64,000 bases of DNA from the NCBI RefSeq assembly GCF_029227915.1, contig NC_079880.1:2978001-3042000 (forward strand), given 5' to 3'. Origin of the DNA: Hydractinia symbiolongicarpus. Its lineage: Eukaryota > Cnidaria > Hydrozoa > Anthoathecata > Hydractiniidae. The translations under genes were made by a program, and so were the position numbers. This document shows, one piece after another, positions 13,901 to 28,500 of the stretch (its first letter is position 1; each line of letters begins with the position of its first letter). The notes beneath the pieces were generated by a model. That model was not told where the DNA came from. It saw only the letters and a list, made by a program, of their open reading frames with translations, and made no database searches.

Positions 13901-14820
13901 ATTAAACTTCTTTCATTAACCGTCTCATCAAAAATGAAAACATTTTTGAAAACTACAAGTCTCATGCGTTTTAGTGGTGAAAAAATAATTTAAAAAATCG
14001 TTCGGGAAATAAGTTTACTCCTTGGATACTTTCTTTGTATACTTTTGACTATACGGCCCGAGTCCGGGATTTACGGGAAGTCGCGGGTTTTCGTTTGCCC
14101 GGGATAAAAACTACTTTTATTCAGCGTCTCATCAAAAATGAAAACATTTCTGAAAACTACAAGTCTCATGCGTTTTAGTGGTGAAAAGATAATTTAAAAA
14201 ATCGTTCGGGAAATGAGTTTACTCACAGGGTACTTTCTTTGTATACATTCGACTATACGGGCCAGGCCCGGGATTTACGGGAAATCGCGGGTTTCCGTTT
14301 GCCGGCGATTAAACTTCTTTCATTAACCGTCTCATCAAAAATGAAAACATTTTTAAAAACTACAAGTCTTATGCGTTTTAGTGGTGAAAAAATAATTTAA
14401 AAAATCGTTCGGGAAATGAGTTTACTCACAGGGTACTTTCTTTGTATACATTCGACTATACGGGCCAAGCCCGGGATTTACGGGAAATCGCGGGTTTTTG
14501 TTTGCCGGCGATTAAACTTCTTTCATTAACCGTCTCATCAAAAATGAAAACATTTTTGAAAAATACAAGTCTCATGCGTTTTAGTGGTGAAAAAATAATT
14601 TAAAAAATCGTTCGGGAAATGAGTTTACTCCTTGGGTACTTTCTTTGTATACTTTTGACTATACGGGCCGAGTCCGGGATTTACGGGAAGTCGCGGGTTT
14701 TCGTTTGCCGGCGATAAAAACTTCTTTTATTCAGCGTCTCATCAAAAATGAAAACATTTCTGAAAACTACAAGTCTCATGCGTTTTAGTGGTGAAAAGAT
14801 AATTTAAAAAATCGTTCGGG
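10971..14820 (+). repeat. 10-monomer higher-order repeat, 2033-bp period
   Basis: The rare variant AACAGGG occurs at 10971 and 13004, and GGGCCTAGCC at 11413 and 13446. Both pairs are 2033 bp apart, and the monomer order between them is the same. The second unit ends about one monomer short, near 14820, where the order changes. Scattered private changes, such as CCAAGCAAGGG near 11822 in the first unit only, show that the units are not identical. Confidence 0.85.
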
Positions 14821-16260
14821 AATGAGTTTACTCCTTGGGTACTTTCTTTGTATACTTTTGACTACACGGGCCGAGTCCGGGATTTACGGGAAGTCGCGGG
14901 TTTTCGTTTGCCGGCGATAAAAACTTCTTTTATTCAGCGTCTCATCAAAAATGAAAACATTTTTGAAAACTACAAGTCTCATGCGTTTTAGTGGTGAAAA
15001 AATAATTTAAAAAATCGTTCAGAAAATGAGTTTACTCCCTGGGTACTTTCTTTGTATACTTTTGATTAAACAGGCCGAGTCCAGGGTTTACGGGAAATGG
15101 CGGGTTTTCGTTTGCCGGCGATTAAACTTCTTTTATTCAGCGTCTCATCAAAAATGAAAACATTTTTAAAAACTACAAGTCTCATGGGCTTTAGTGGTGA
15201 AATAATAATTTAAAAAATCGTTCGGGAAATGAGTTTACCCCCTGGGTACTTTCTTTGTATACTTTTGACTATACGGGCCGAGTCCGGGATTTACGGGAAA
15301 TCGCAGGTTTTGGTTTGCCGGCGATTAAACTTCTTTCATTAAGCGTCTCATCAAAAATGAAAACATTTTTGAAAACTACAAGTCTTATGCGTTTTAGTGG
15401 TGAAAAAATAATTTAAAAAATCGTTCGGGAAATGAGTTTACTCACAGGGTACTTTCTTTGTATACATTCGACTATACGGGCCAAGCCCGGGATTTACAGG
15501 AAATCGCGGGTTTTCGTTTGCCGGCGATTAAATTTCTTTCATTAACCGTCTCATCAAAAATGAAAACATTTTTGAAAACTACAAGTCTCATGCGTTTTAG
15601 TGGTGAAAAAATAATTTAAAAAATCGTTCGGCAAATGAGTTTACTCCTTGGGTACTTTCTTTGTGTACTTTTGACTATACGGGCCGAGTCCGGGATTTAC
15701 GGGAAGTCGCGGGTTTTCGTTTGCCGGCGATAAAAACTTCTTTTATTCAGCGTCTCATCAAAAATGAAAACATTTCTGAAAACTACAAGTCTCATGCGTT
15801 TTAGTGGTGAAAAGATAATTTAAAAAATCCTTCGGGAAATGAGTTTACTCACAGGGTAGTTTCTTTGTATACATTCGACTATACGGGCCAAGCCCGGGAT
15901 TTACGGGAAATCGCGGGTTTCCGTTTGCCGGCGATTAAACTTCTTTCATTAACCGTCTCATCAAAAATGAAAACATTTTTGAAAACTACAAGTCTCATGC
16001 GTTTTAGTGGTGAAAAAATAATTTAAAAAATCGTTCGGGAAATGAGTTTACTCCTTGGGTACTTTCTTTGTATACTTTTGACTATACGGGCCGAGTCCGG
16101 GGTTTACCGGAAATGGCGGGTTTTTGTTTGCCGGCGATTAAACTTCTTTTATTCAGCGTCTCATCAAAAATGAAAACATTTTTGAAAACTACAAGTCTCA
16201 TGCGTTTTAGTGGTGAAAAAATAATTTAAAAAATCGTTCGGGAAATGAGTTTACTCCTTG

Positions 16261-19200
16261 GATACTTTCTTTGTATACTTTTGACTATACGGGCCGAGTC
16301 CGGGATTTACGGGAAGTCGCGGGTTTTCGTTTGCCGGCGATAAAAACTACTTTTATTCAGCGTCTCATCAAAAATGAAAACATTTCTGAAAACTACAAGT
16401 CTCATGCGTTTTAGTGGTGAAAAGATAATTTAAAAAATCGTTCGGGAAATGAGTTTACTCACAGGGTACTTTCTTTGTATACATTCGACTATACGGGCCA
16501 AGCCCGGGATTTACGGGAAATCGCGGGTTTCCGTTTGCCGGCGATTAAACTTCTTTCATTAACCGTCTCATCAAAAATGAAAACATTTTTAAAAACTACA
16601 AGTCTTATGCGTTTTAGTGGTGAAAAAATAATTTAAAAAATCGTTCGGGAAATGAGTTTACTCACAGGGTACTTTCTTTGTATACATTCGACTATACGGG
16701 CCAAGCCCGGGATTTACGGGAAATCGCGGGTTTTCGTTTGCCGGCGATTAAACTTCTTTCATTAACCGTCTCATCAAAAATGAAAACATTTTTGAAAACT
16801 ACAAGTCTCATGCGTTTTAGTGGTGAAAAAATAATTTAAAAAATCGTTCGGGAAATGAGTTTACTCCTTGGGTACTTTCTTTGTATACTTTTGAGCATAC
16901 GGGCCGAGTCCGGGATTTACGGGAAGTCGCGGGTTTTCGTTTGCCGGCGATAAAAACTTCTTTTATTCAGCGTCTCATCAAAAATGAAAACATTTCTGAA
17001 AACTACAAGTCTCATGCGTTTTAGTGGTGAAAAGATAATTTAAAAAATCCTTCGGGAAATGAGTTTACTCACAGGGTACTTTCTTTGTATACATTCGACT
17101 ATACGGGCCAAGCCCGGGATTTACGGGAAATCGCGGGTTTCCGTTTGCCGGCGATTAAACTTCTTTCATTAACCGTCTCATCAAAAATGAAAACATTTTT
17201 GAAAACTACAAGTCTCATGCGTTTTAGTGGTGAAAAAATAATTTAAAAAATCGTTCGGGAAATGAGTTTACTCCTTGGGTACTTTCTTTGTATACTTTTG
17301 ACTATACGGGCCGAGTCCGGGGTTTACCGGAAATGGCGGGTTTTCGTTTGCCGGCGATTAAACTTCTTTTATTCAGCGTCTCATCAAAAATGAAAACATT
17401 TTTGAAAACTACAAGTCTCATGCGTTTTAGTGGTGAAAAAATAATTTAAAAAATCATTCGGGAAATGAGTTTACTCACAGGGTACTTTCTTTGTATACAT
17501 TCGACTATACGGGCCAAGCCCGGGATTTACGGGAAATTGCGGGTTTTCGTTTGCCGGCGATTAAACTTCTTTCATTAACCGTCTCATCAAAAATGAAAAC
17601 ATTTTTGAAAACTACAAGTCTCATGCGTTTTAGTGGTGAAAAAATAATTTAAAAAATCGTTCGGGAAATGAGTTTACTCCTTGGATACTTTCTTTGTATA
17701 CTTTTGACTATACGGACCGAGTCCGGGATTTACGGGAAGTCGCGGGTTTTCGTTTGCCGGCGATAAAAACTACTTTTATTCAGCGTCTCATCAAAAATGA
17801 AAACATTTCTGAAAACTACAAGTCTCATGCGTTTTAGTGGTGAAAAGATAATTTAAAAAATTGTTCAAGAAATGAGTTTACTTACAGGGTACTTTCTTTG
17901 TATACATTCGACTATACGGGCGAAGCCCGGGATTTACGGGAAATCGCGGGTTTCCGTTTGCCGGCGATTAAACTTCTTTCATTAACCGTCTCATCAAAAA
18001 TGAAAACATTTTTGAAAACTACAAGTCTCATGGGCTTTAGTGGTGAAATAATAATTTAAAAAGTCGTTCGGGAAATGAGTTTACACCCTGGGTACTTTCT
18101 TTGTATACATTTGACTATACGGGCCGAGTCCGGGATTTACGGGAAATCGCAGGTTTTCGTTTGCCGGCGATTAAACTTCTTTTATTCAGCGTCTCATCAA
18201 AAATGAAAACATTTTTAAAAACTACAAGTCTCATGAGCTTTAGTGGTGAAATAATAATTTAAAAAATCGTTCGGGAAATGAGTGTACACCCTGGGTACTT
18301 TCTTTGTATACTTTTGACTATACGGGCCGAGTCCGGGATTTACGGGAAATCGCAGGTTTTCGTTTGCCGGCGATTAAACTTCTTTTATTCAGCGTCTCAT
18401 CAAAAATGAAAACATTTTTGAAAACTACAAGTCTCATGTGTTTTAGTGGTGAAAAAATAATTTAAAAAATCGTTCGGGAAATGAGTTTACTCCTTGGTTA
18501 CTTTCTTTGTATACATTTGACTATACGGGCCGAGTCCGGGATTTACGGGAAATCGCAGGTTTTAGTGGTGAAAAAATATTTTAAAAAATCTTTCGGGAAA
18601 TGAGTTTACTCCCTGGGTACTTTCTTTGTATACTTTTGACTATACGGGCCGAGTCCAGGATTTACGGGAAGTCGCGGGTTTTCGTTTGCCGGCGTTTAAA
18701 CTTCTTTTATTCAGCGTCTCATCAAAAATGAAAACAATTTTAAAAACTACAAGTCTCATGGGCTTTAGTGGTGAAATAATAATTTAAAAAATCGTTCGGG
18801 AAATGAGTTTACTCACAGGGTACTTTCTTTGTATACATTCGATTATACTGGCCAAGCCCAGGATTTACGGGAAATCGCGGGTTTTCGTTTGCCGGCGATT
18901 AAACCACTTTCATTAAGCGTCTCATCAAAAATGAAAACATTTCTGGAAACTACAAGTCTCATGCGTTTTAGTGGTGAAAAAATAATTTAAAAAATCGTTC
19001 GGGAAATGAGTTTACTCCTTGGATACTTTCTTTGTATACTTTTGACTATACGGGCCGAGTCCGGGATTTACGGGAAGTCGCGGGTTTTCGTTTGCCGGCG
19101 ATAAAAACTACTTTTATTCAGCGTCTCATCAAAAATGAAAACATTTCTGAAAACTACAAGTCTCATGCGTTTTAGTGGTGAAAAGATAATTTAAAAAATC

Positions 19201-21290
19201 GTTCGGGAAATGAGTTTACTCACAGGGTACTTTCTTTGTATACATTCGACTATACGGGCCAAGCCCGGGATTTACGGGAAATCGCGGGTTTCCGTTTGCC
19301 GGCGATTAAACTTCTTTCATTAACCGTCTCATCAAAAATGAAAACATTTTTAAAAACTACAAGTCTTATGCGTTTTAGTGGTGAAAAAATAATTTAAAAA
19401 ATCGTTCGGGAAATGAGTTTACTCACAGGGTACTTTCTTTGTATACATTCGACTATACGGGCCAAGCCCGGGATTTACGGGAAATCGCGGGTTTTCGTTT
19501 GCCGGCGATTAAACTTCTTTCATTAACCGTCTCATCAAAAATGAAAACATTTTTGAAAACTACAAGTCTCATGCGTTTTAGTGGTGAAAAAATAATTTAA
19601 AAAATCGTTCGGGAAATGAGTTTACTCCTTGGGTACTTTCTTTGTATACTTTTGAGCATACGGGCCGAGTCCGGGATTTACGGGAAGTCGCGGGTTTTCG
19701 TTTGCCGGCGATAAAAACTTCTTTTATTCAGCGTCTCATCAAAAATGAAAACATTTCTGAAAACTACAAGTCTCATGCGTTTTAGTGGTGAAAAGATAAT
19801 TTAAAAAATCCTTCGGGAAATGAGTTTACTCACAGGGTACTTTCTTTGTATACATTCGACTATACGGGCCAAGCCCGGGATTTACGGGAAATCGCGGGTT
19901 TCCGTTTGCCGGCGATTAAACTTCTTTCATTAACCGTCTCATCAAAAATGAAAACATTTTTGAAAACTACAAGTCTCATGCGTTTTAGTGGTGAAAAAAT
20001 AATTTAAAAATCGTTCGGGAAATGAGTTTACTCCTTGGGTACTTTCTTTGTATACTTTTGACTATACGGGCCGAGTCCGGGGTTTACCGGAAATGGCGGG
20101 TTTTCGTTTGCCGGCGATTAAACTTCTTTTATTCAGCGTCTCATCAAAAATGAAAACATTTTTGAAAACTACAAGTCTCATGCGTTTTAGTGGTGAAAAA
20201 ATAATTTAAAAAATCATTCGGGAAATGAGTTTACTCACAGGGTACTTTCTTTGTATACATTCGACTATACGGGCCAAGCCCGGGATTTACGGGAAATCGC
20301 GGGTTTTCGTTTGCCGGCGATTAAACTTCTTTCATTAACCGTCTCATCAAAAATGAAAACATTTTTGAAAACTACAAGTCTCATGCGTTTTAGTGGTGAA
20401 AAAATAATTTAAAAAATCGTTCGGGAAATGAGTTTACTCCTTGGATACTTTCTTTGTATACTTTTGACTATACGGGCCGAGTCCGGGATTTACGGGAAGT
20501 CGCGGGTTTTCGTTTGCCGGCGATAAAAACTACTTTTATTCAGCGTCTCATCATAAATGAAAACATTTCTGAAAACTACAAGTCTCATGCGTTTTAGTGG
20601 TGAAAAGATAATTTAAAAAATTGTTCAAGAAATGAGTTTACTTACAGGGTACTTTCTTTGTATACATTCGACTATACGGGCGAAGCCCGGGATTTACGGG
20701 AAATCGCGGGTTTCCGTTTGCCGGCGATTAAACTTCTTTCATTAACCGTCTCATCAAAAATGAAAACATTTTTGAAAACTACAAGTCTCATGGGCTTTAG
20801 TGGTGAAATAATAATTTAAAAAGTCGTTCGGGAAATGAGTTTACACCCTGGGTACTTTCTTTGTATACATTTGACTATACGGGCCGAGTCCGGGATTTAC
20901 GGGAAATCGCAGGTTTTCGTTTGCCGGCGATTAAACTTCTTTTATTCAGCGTCTCATCAAAAATGAAAACATTTTTAAAAACTACAAGTCTCATGAGCTT
21001 TAGTGGTGAAATAATAATTTAAAAAATCGTTCGGGAAATGAGTGTACACCCTGGGTACTTTCTTTGTATACTTTTGACTATACGGGCCGAGTCCGGGATT
21101 TACGGGAAATCGCAGGTTTTCGTTTGCCGGCGATTAAACTTCTTTTATTCAGCGTCTCATCAAAAATGAAAACATTTTTGAAAACTACAAGTCTCATGCG
21201 TTTTAGTAGTGAAAAAATAATTTAAAAAATCGTTCGGGAAATGAGTTTACTCCTTGGTTACTTTCTTTGTATACATTTGACTATACGGGC
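16261..21290 (+). repeat. 14-monomer higher-order repeat of about 2760 bp
   Basis: Markers recur at 2760-2761 bp: GATACTTTC at 16261 and 19022, TTGAGCATAC at 16891 and 19652, and TTGTTCAAGA at 17861 and 20621. The offset equals 13 full monomers plus one 119-bp truncated monomer and a few single-base indels. The second unit loses similarity near 21290, where it has a full monomer instead of the truncated one. A 1-bp deletion near 20008 separates the copies. Confidence 0.85.
18496..18614 (+). repeat. Truncated 119-bp satellite monomer, copy 1
   Basis: The distance between landmarks is 119 bp instead of 203. The sequence runs from CGCAGGTTTT directly into AGTGGTG, so 84 bp are missing between two GTTTT pentamers. 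This fits a deletion through 5-bp microhomology. Confidence 0.93.
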
Positions 21291-22472
21291 CGAGTCCGGG
21301 GTTTACGGGAAATGGCGGGTTTTAGTTTGCCGGCGATTAAACTTCTTTTATTCAGCGTCTCAGCAAAAATGAAAACATTTTTGAAAACTACAAGTCTCAT
21401 GCGTTTTAGTGGTGAAAAGATAATTTAAAAAATCGTTTTGGAAATGAGTTTACTCACAGGGTACTTTCTTTTTATACATTCGACTATACCGGCCAAGCCC
21501 AGGATTTACGGGAAATCGCGGGTTTTCGTTTGCCGGCGATTAAACCACTTTCATTAAGCGTCTCATCAAAAATGAAAACATTTCTGAAAACTACAAGTCT
21601 CATGCGTTTTAGTGGTGAAAAAATAATTTAAAAAATCGTTCGGAAAATGAGTTTACTCCTTGGGTACTTTCTTTGTATAATTTTGACTATACGGGCCGAG
21701 TCCGGGATTTACGGGAAGTCGCGGGTTTTCGTTTGCCGGTGTTTAAACTTCTTTTATTCAGCGTCTCATCAAAAATGAAAACATTTTTAAAAACTACAAG
21801 TCTCATGGGCTTTAGTGGTGAAATAATAATTTAAAAAATCGTTCGGGAAAAGAGTTTACACCCTGGGTACTTTCTTTGTATACTTTTGACTATACGGGCG
21901 GAGTCCGGGATTTACGGGAAATCGCAGGTTTTCGTTTGCCGGCGATTAACTTCTTTTATTCAGCGTCTCATCAAAAATGAAAACATTTTTGAAAACTACA
22001 AGTCTCATGCGTTTTAGTGGTGAAAAAATATTTTAAAAAATCGTTCGGGAAATGAGTTTACTCCCTGGGTACTTTCTTTGTATACTTTTGACTATACGGG
22101 CCGAGTCCGGGATTTACGGGAAGTCGCGGGTTTTCGTTTGCCGGCGTTTAAACTTCTTTTATTCAGCGTCTCATCAAAAATGAAAACATTTTTAAAAACT
22201 ACAAGTCTCATGGGCTTTAGTGGTGAAATAATAATTTAAAAAGTCGTTCGGGAAATGAGTTTACACCCTGGGTACTTTCTTTGTATACATTTGACTATAC
22301 GGGCCGAGTCCGGGATTTACGGGAAGTCGCGGGTTTTCGTTTGCCGGCGTTTAAACTTCTTTTATTCAGCGTCTCATCAATAATGAAAACATTTTTAAAA
22401 ACTACAAGTCTCATGGGCTTTAGTGGTGAAATAATAATTTAAAAAATCGTTCGGGAAATAAGTTTACACCCT

Positions 22473-22591
22473 GGGTACTTTATTTGTATACTTTTGACTA
22501 TACGGGCCGAGTCCGGGATTTACGGGAAATCGCAGGTTTTAGTGGTGAAAAAATATTTTAAAAAATCTTTGGGGAAATGAGTTTACTCCCT
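22473..22591 (+). repeat. Truncated 119-bp satellite monomer, copy 2
   Basis: This monomer has the same 84-bp internal deletion and the same junction as the copy at 18496-18614. It is followed by an unusual TTTGGGG in place of GTTCGGG. Confidence 0.93.
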
Positions 22592-22599
22592 GGGTACTT

Positions 22600-25500
22600 T
22601 CTTTGTATACTTTTGACTATACGGGCCGAGTCCGGGATTTACGGGAAGTCGCGGGTTTTCGTTTGCCGGCGTTTAAACTTCTTTTATTCAGCGTCTCATC
22701 AAAAATGAAAACATTTTCTAAAAACTACAAGTCTCATGGGCTTTAGTGGTGAAATAATAATTTAAAAAATCGTTCGGGAAATGAGTTTACTCACAGGGTA
22801 CTTTCTTTGTATACATTCGATTATACTGGCCAAGCCCAGGATTTACGGGAAATCGCGGGTTTTCGTTTGCCGGCGATTAAACCACTTTCATTAAGCGTCT
22901 CATCAAAAATGAAAACATTTCTGAAAACTACAAGTCTCATGCGTTTTAGTGGTGAAAAAATAATTTAAAAAATCGTTCGGGAAATGAGTTTACTCCCTGG
23001 GTACTTTCTTTGTATACTTTTGACTATACGGGCCGAGTCCGGGATTTACGGGAAGTCGCGGGTTTTCGTTTGCCGGCGTTTAAACTTCTTTTATTCAGCG
23101 TCTCATCAAAAATGAAAACATTTTTGAAAACTACAAGTCTCATGCGTTTTAGTGGTGAAAAAATATTTTAAAAAATCGTTCGGGAAATGAGTTTACTCCC
23201 TGGGTACTTTCTTTGTATACTTTTGACTATACGGGCCGAGTCCGGGATTTACGGGAAGTCGCGGGTTTTCGTTTGCCGGCGTTTAAACTTCTTTTATTCA
23301 GCGTCTCATCAAAAATGAAAACATTTTTAAAAACTACAAGTCTCATGGGCTTTAGTGGTGAAATAATAATTTAAGAAGTCGTTCGGGAAATGAGTTTACA
23401 CCCTGGGTACTTTCTTTGTATACATTTGACTATACGGGCCGAGTCCGGGATTTACGGGAAATGGCGGGTTTTCGTTTGCCGGCGATTAAACCACTTTCAT
23501 TAAGCGTCTCATCAAAAATGAAAACATTTCTGAAAACTACAAGTCTCATGCGTTTTAGTGGTGAAAAAATAATTTAAAAAATCGTTCGGGAAATGAGTTT
23601 ACTCCCTGGGTACTTTCTTTGTATAATTTTGACTATACGGGCCGAGTCCGGGATTTACGGGAAGTCGCGGGTTTTCATTTTCCGGCGATTAAACTTCTTT
23701 TATTCAGCGTCTCATCAAAAATGAAAACATTTTTGAAAACTACAAGTCTCATGCGTTTTAGTGGTGAAAAAATATTTTAAAAAATCGTTCGGGAAATGAG
23801 TTTACTCCCTGGGTACTTTCTTTGTATACTTTTGACTATACGGGCCGAGTCCGGGATTTACGGGAAGTCGCGGGTTTTCGTTTGCCGGCGTTTAAACTTC
23901 TTTTATTCAGCGTCTCATCAAAAATGAAAACATTTTTAAAAACTACAAGTCTCATGGGCTTTAGTGGTGAAATAATAATTTAAAAAATCCTTCGGGAAAT
24001 GAGTTTACACCCTGGGTACTTTCTTTGTATACATTTGACTATACGGGCCGAGTCCGGGATTTACGGGAAATGGCGGGTTTTCGTTTGCCGGCGATTAAAC
24101 CACTTTCATTAAGCGTCTCATCAAAAATGAAAACATTTCTGAAAACTACAAGTCTCATGCGTTTTAGTGGTGAAAAAATAATTTAAAAAATCGTTCGGGA
24201 AATGAGTTTACTCCCTGGGTACTTTCTTTGTATAATTTTGACTATACGGGCCGAGTCCGGGATTTACGGGAAGTCGCGGGTTTTCATTTTCCGGCGATTA
24301 AACTTCTTTTATTCAGCGTCTCATCAAAAATGAAAACATTTTTGAAAACTACAAGTCTCATGCGTTTTAGTGGTGAAAAAATATTTTAAAAAATCGTTCG
24401 GGAAATGAGTTTACTCCCTGGGTACTTTCTTTGTATACTTTTGACTATACGGGCCGAGTCCGGGATTTACGGGAAGTCGCGGGTTTTCGTTTGCCGGCGT
24501 TTAAACTTCTTTTATTCAGCGTCTCATCAAAAATGAAAACATTTTTAAAAACTACACGTCTCATGGGCTTTAGTGGTGAAATAATAATTTAAAAAATCGT
24601 TCAGGAAATGAGTTTACTCACAGGGTACTTTCTTTGTATACATTCGATTATACCGGCCAAGCCCAGGATTTGCGGGAAATCGCGGGTTTTCGTTTGCCGG
24701 AAATTAAACCACTTTCATTAAGCGTCTCATCAAAAATGAAGACATTTCTGAAAACTACAAGTCTCATGCGTTTTAGTGGTGAAAAAATAATTTAAAAAAT
24801 CGTTCGGGAAATGAGTTTACTCACAGGGTACTTTCTTTGTATACATTCGACTATACGGGCCAAGCCCAGGATTTACGGGAAATCGCGGGTTTTCGTTTGC
24901 CGGCGATTAAACTTCTTTCATTAACCGTCTCATCAAAAATGAAAACATTTTTGAAAACTACAAGTCTCATGCGTTTTAGTGGTGAAAAAATAATTTAAAA
25001 AATCGTTCGGGAAATGAGTTTACTCCTTGGGTACTTTCTTTGTATACTTTTGACTATACGGGCCGAGTCCGGGATTTACGGGAAGTCGCGGGTTTTCGTT
25101 TGCCGGCGTTTAGACTTCTTTTATTCAGCGTCTCATCAAAAATGAAAACATTTTTAAAAACTACACGTCTCATGGGCTTTAGTGGTGAAATAATAATTTA
25201 AAAAGTCGTTCGGGAAATGAGTTTACACCCTGGGTACTTTCTTTGTATACATTTGACTATACGGGCCGAGTCCGGGATTTACGGGAAATGGCGGGTTTTC
25301 GTTTGCCGGCGATTAAACCACTTTCATTAAGCGTCTCATCAAAAATGAAAACATTTCTGAAAACTACAAGTCTCATGCGTTTTAGTGGTGAAAAAATAAT
25401 TTAAAAAATCGTTCGGGAAATGAGTTTACTCCCTGGGTACTTTCTTTGTATAATTTTGACTATACGGCCCGAGTCCGGGATTTACGGGAAGTCGCGGGTT

Positions 25501-28500
25501 TTCGTTTGCCGGCGTTTAAACTTCTTTTATTCAGCGTCTCATCAAAAATGAAAACATTTTTAAAAACTACAAGTCTCATGGGCTTTAGTGGTGAAATAAT
25601 AATTTAAAAAATCGTTCGGGAAATGAGTTTACACCCTGGGTACTTTATTTGTATGCTTTTGACTATACGGGCCGAGTCCGGGATTTACGGGAAATCGCAG
25701 GTTTTCGTTTGCCGGCGATTAAACTTCTTTTATTCAGCGTCTCATCAAAAATGAAAACATTTTTGAAAACTACAAGTCTCATGCGTTTTAGTGGTGAAAA
25801 AATATTTTAAAAAATCGTTCGGGAAATGAGTTTACTCCCTGGGTACTTTCTTTGTATACTTTTGACTATACGGGCCGAGTCCGGGATTTACGGGAAATCG
25901 CAGGTTTTCGTTTGCCGGCGATTAAACTTGTTTTATTCAGCGTCTCATCAAAAATGAAAACATTTTTGAAAACTACAAGTCTCATGCGTTTTAGTGGTGA
26001 AAAAATATTTTAAAAAATCGTTCGGGAAATGAGTTTACTCCCTGGGTACTTTCTTTGTATACTTTTGACTATACGGGCCGAGTCCGGGATTTACGGGAAG
26101 TCGCGGGTTTTCGTTTGCCGGCGTTTAAACTTCTTTTATTCAGCGTCTCATCAAAAATGAAAACGATTTTAAAAACTACAAGTCTCATGGGCTTTAGTGG
26201 TGAAATAATAATTTAAAAAATTGTTCGGGAAATGAGTTTACTCACAGGGTACTTTCTTTGTATACATTCGATTATACCGGCCAAGCCCAGGATTTACGGG
26301 AAATCGCGGGTTTTCGTTTGCCGGCGATTAAACCACTTTCATTAAGCGTCTCATCAAAAATGAAAACATTTCTGAAAACTACAAGTCTCATGCGTTTTAG
26401 TGGTGAAAAAATAATTTAAAAAATCGTTCGGGAAATGAGTTTACTGCCTGGGTACTTTCTTTGTATACTTTTGACTATACGGACCGAGTCCGGGATTTAC
26501 GGGAAGTCGCGGGTTTTCGTTTGCCGGCGTTTAAACTTCTTTTATTCAGCGTCTCAATAAAAATGAAAACATTTTTAAAAACTACAAGTCTCATGGGCTT
26601 TAGTGGTGAAATAATAATTTAAAAAATCGTTCGGGAAATGAGTTTACACCCTGGGTACTTTCTTTGTATACTTTTGACTATACGGGCCGAGTCTGGGATT
26701 TACGGGAAATCGCAGGTTTTCGTTTGCCGGCGATTAAACTTCTTTTATTCAGCGTCTCATCAAAAATGAAAACATTTTTGAAAACTACAAGTCTCATGCG
26801 TTTTAGTGGTGAAAAAATAATTTAAAAAATCGTTCGGGAAATGAGTTTACTCCCTGGGTACTTTCCTTGTATACTTTTGACTATGCGGGCCGAGTCCGGG
26901 GTTTACGGGAAATGGCGGGTTTTCGTTTGCCGGCGATTAAACTTCTTTTATTCAGCGTCTCATCAAAAATGAAAACATTTTTGAAAACTACAAGTCTCAT
27001 GCGTTTTAGTGGTGAAAAAATAATTTAAAAAATCGTTCGGAAAATGAGTTTACTCCCTGGGTACTTTCTTTGTATACTTTTGATTAAACAGGCCGAGTCC
27101 AGGGTTTACGGGAAATGGCGGGTTTTCGTTTGCCGGCGATTAAACTTCTTTTATTCAGCGTCTCATCAAAAATGAAAACATTTTTAAAAACTACAAGTCT
27201 CATGGGCTTTAGTGGTGAAATAATAATTTAAAAAATCGTTCGGGAAATGCGTTTACCCCCTGGGTACTTTCTTTGTATACTTTTGACTATACAGGCCGAG
27301 TCCGGGATTTACGGGAAATCGCAGGTTTTCGTTTGCCGGCGATTAAACTTCTTTCATTCAGCGTCTCATCAAAAATGAAAACATTTTTGAAAACTACAAG
27401 TCTCATGCGTTTTAGTGGTGAAAAAATAATTTAAAAAATCGTTCGGGAAATGAGTTTACTCACAGGGTACTTTCTTTGTATACATTCGACTATACGGGCC
27501 AAGCCCGGGATTTACGGGAAATCGCGGGTTTTCGATTGCCGGCGATTAAACTTCTTTCATTAACCGTCTCATCAAAAATGAAAACATTTTTGAAAACTAC
27601 AAGTCTCATGCGTTTTAGTGGTGAAAAAATAATTTAAAAAATCGTTCGGGAAATGAGTTTACTCCTTGGGTACTTTCTTTGTATACTTTTGACTATACGG
27701 GCCGAGTCCGGGATTTACGGGAAGTCGCGGGTTTTCGTTTGCCGGCGTTTAAACTTCTTTTATTCAGCGTCTCATCAAAAATGAAAACATTTTTGAAAAC
27801 TACAAGTCTCATGCGTTTTAGTGGTGAAAAAATATTTTAAAAAATCGTTCGGAAAATGAGTTTACTCCCTGGGTACTTTCTTTGTATACTTTTGATTAAA
27901 CAGGCCGAGTCCAGGATTTACGGGAAAACGCAGGTTTTCGTTTGCCGGCGATTAAACTTCTTTCATTCAGCGTCTCATCAAAAATGAAAACATTTTTAAA
28001 AACTACAAGTCTCATGGGCTTTAGTGGTGAAATAATAATTTAAAAAATCGTTCGGGAAATGAGTTTACTCACAGGGTACTTTCTTTGTATACATTCGACT
28101 ATACGGGCCAAGCCCGGGATTTACGGGAAATCGCGGGTTTTCGTTTGCCGGCGATTAAACTTCTTTCATTAACCGTCTCATCAAAAATGAAAACATTTTT
28201 GAAAACTACAAGTCTCATGCGTTTTAGTGGTGAAAAAATAATTTAAAAAATCGTTCGGGAAATGAGTTTACTCCTTGGGTACTTTCTTTGTATACTTTTG
28301 ACTATACGGGCCGAGTCCGGGATTTACGGGAAGTCGCGGGTTTTCGTTTGCCGGCGATAAAAACTTCTTTTATTCAGCGTCTCATCAAAAATGAAAACAT
28401 TTCTGAAAACTACAAGTCTCATGCGTTTTAGTGGTGAAAAGATAATTTAAAAAATCCTTCGGGAAATGAGTTTACTCACAGGGTACTTTCTTTGTATACA

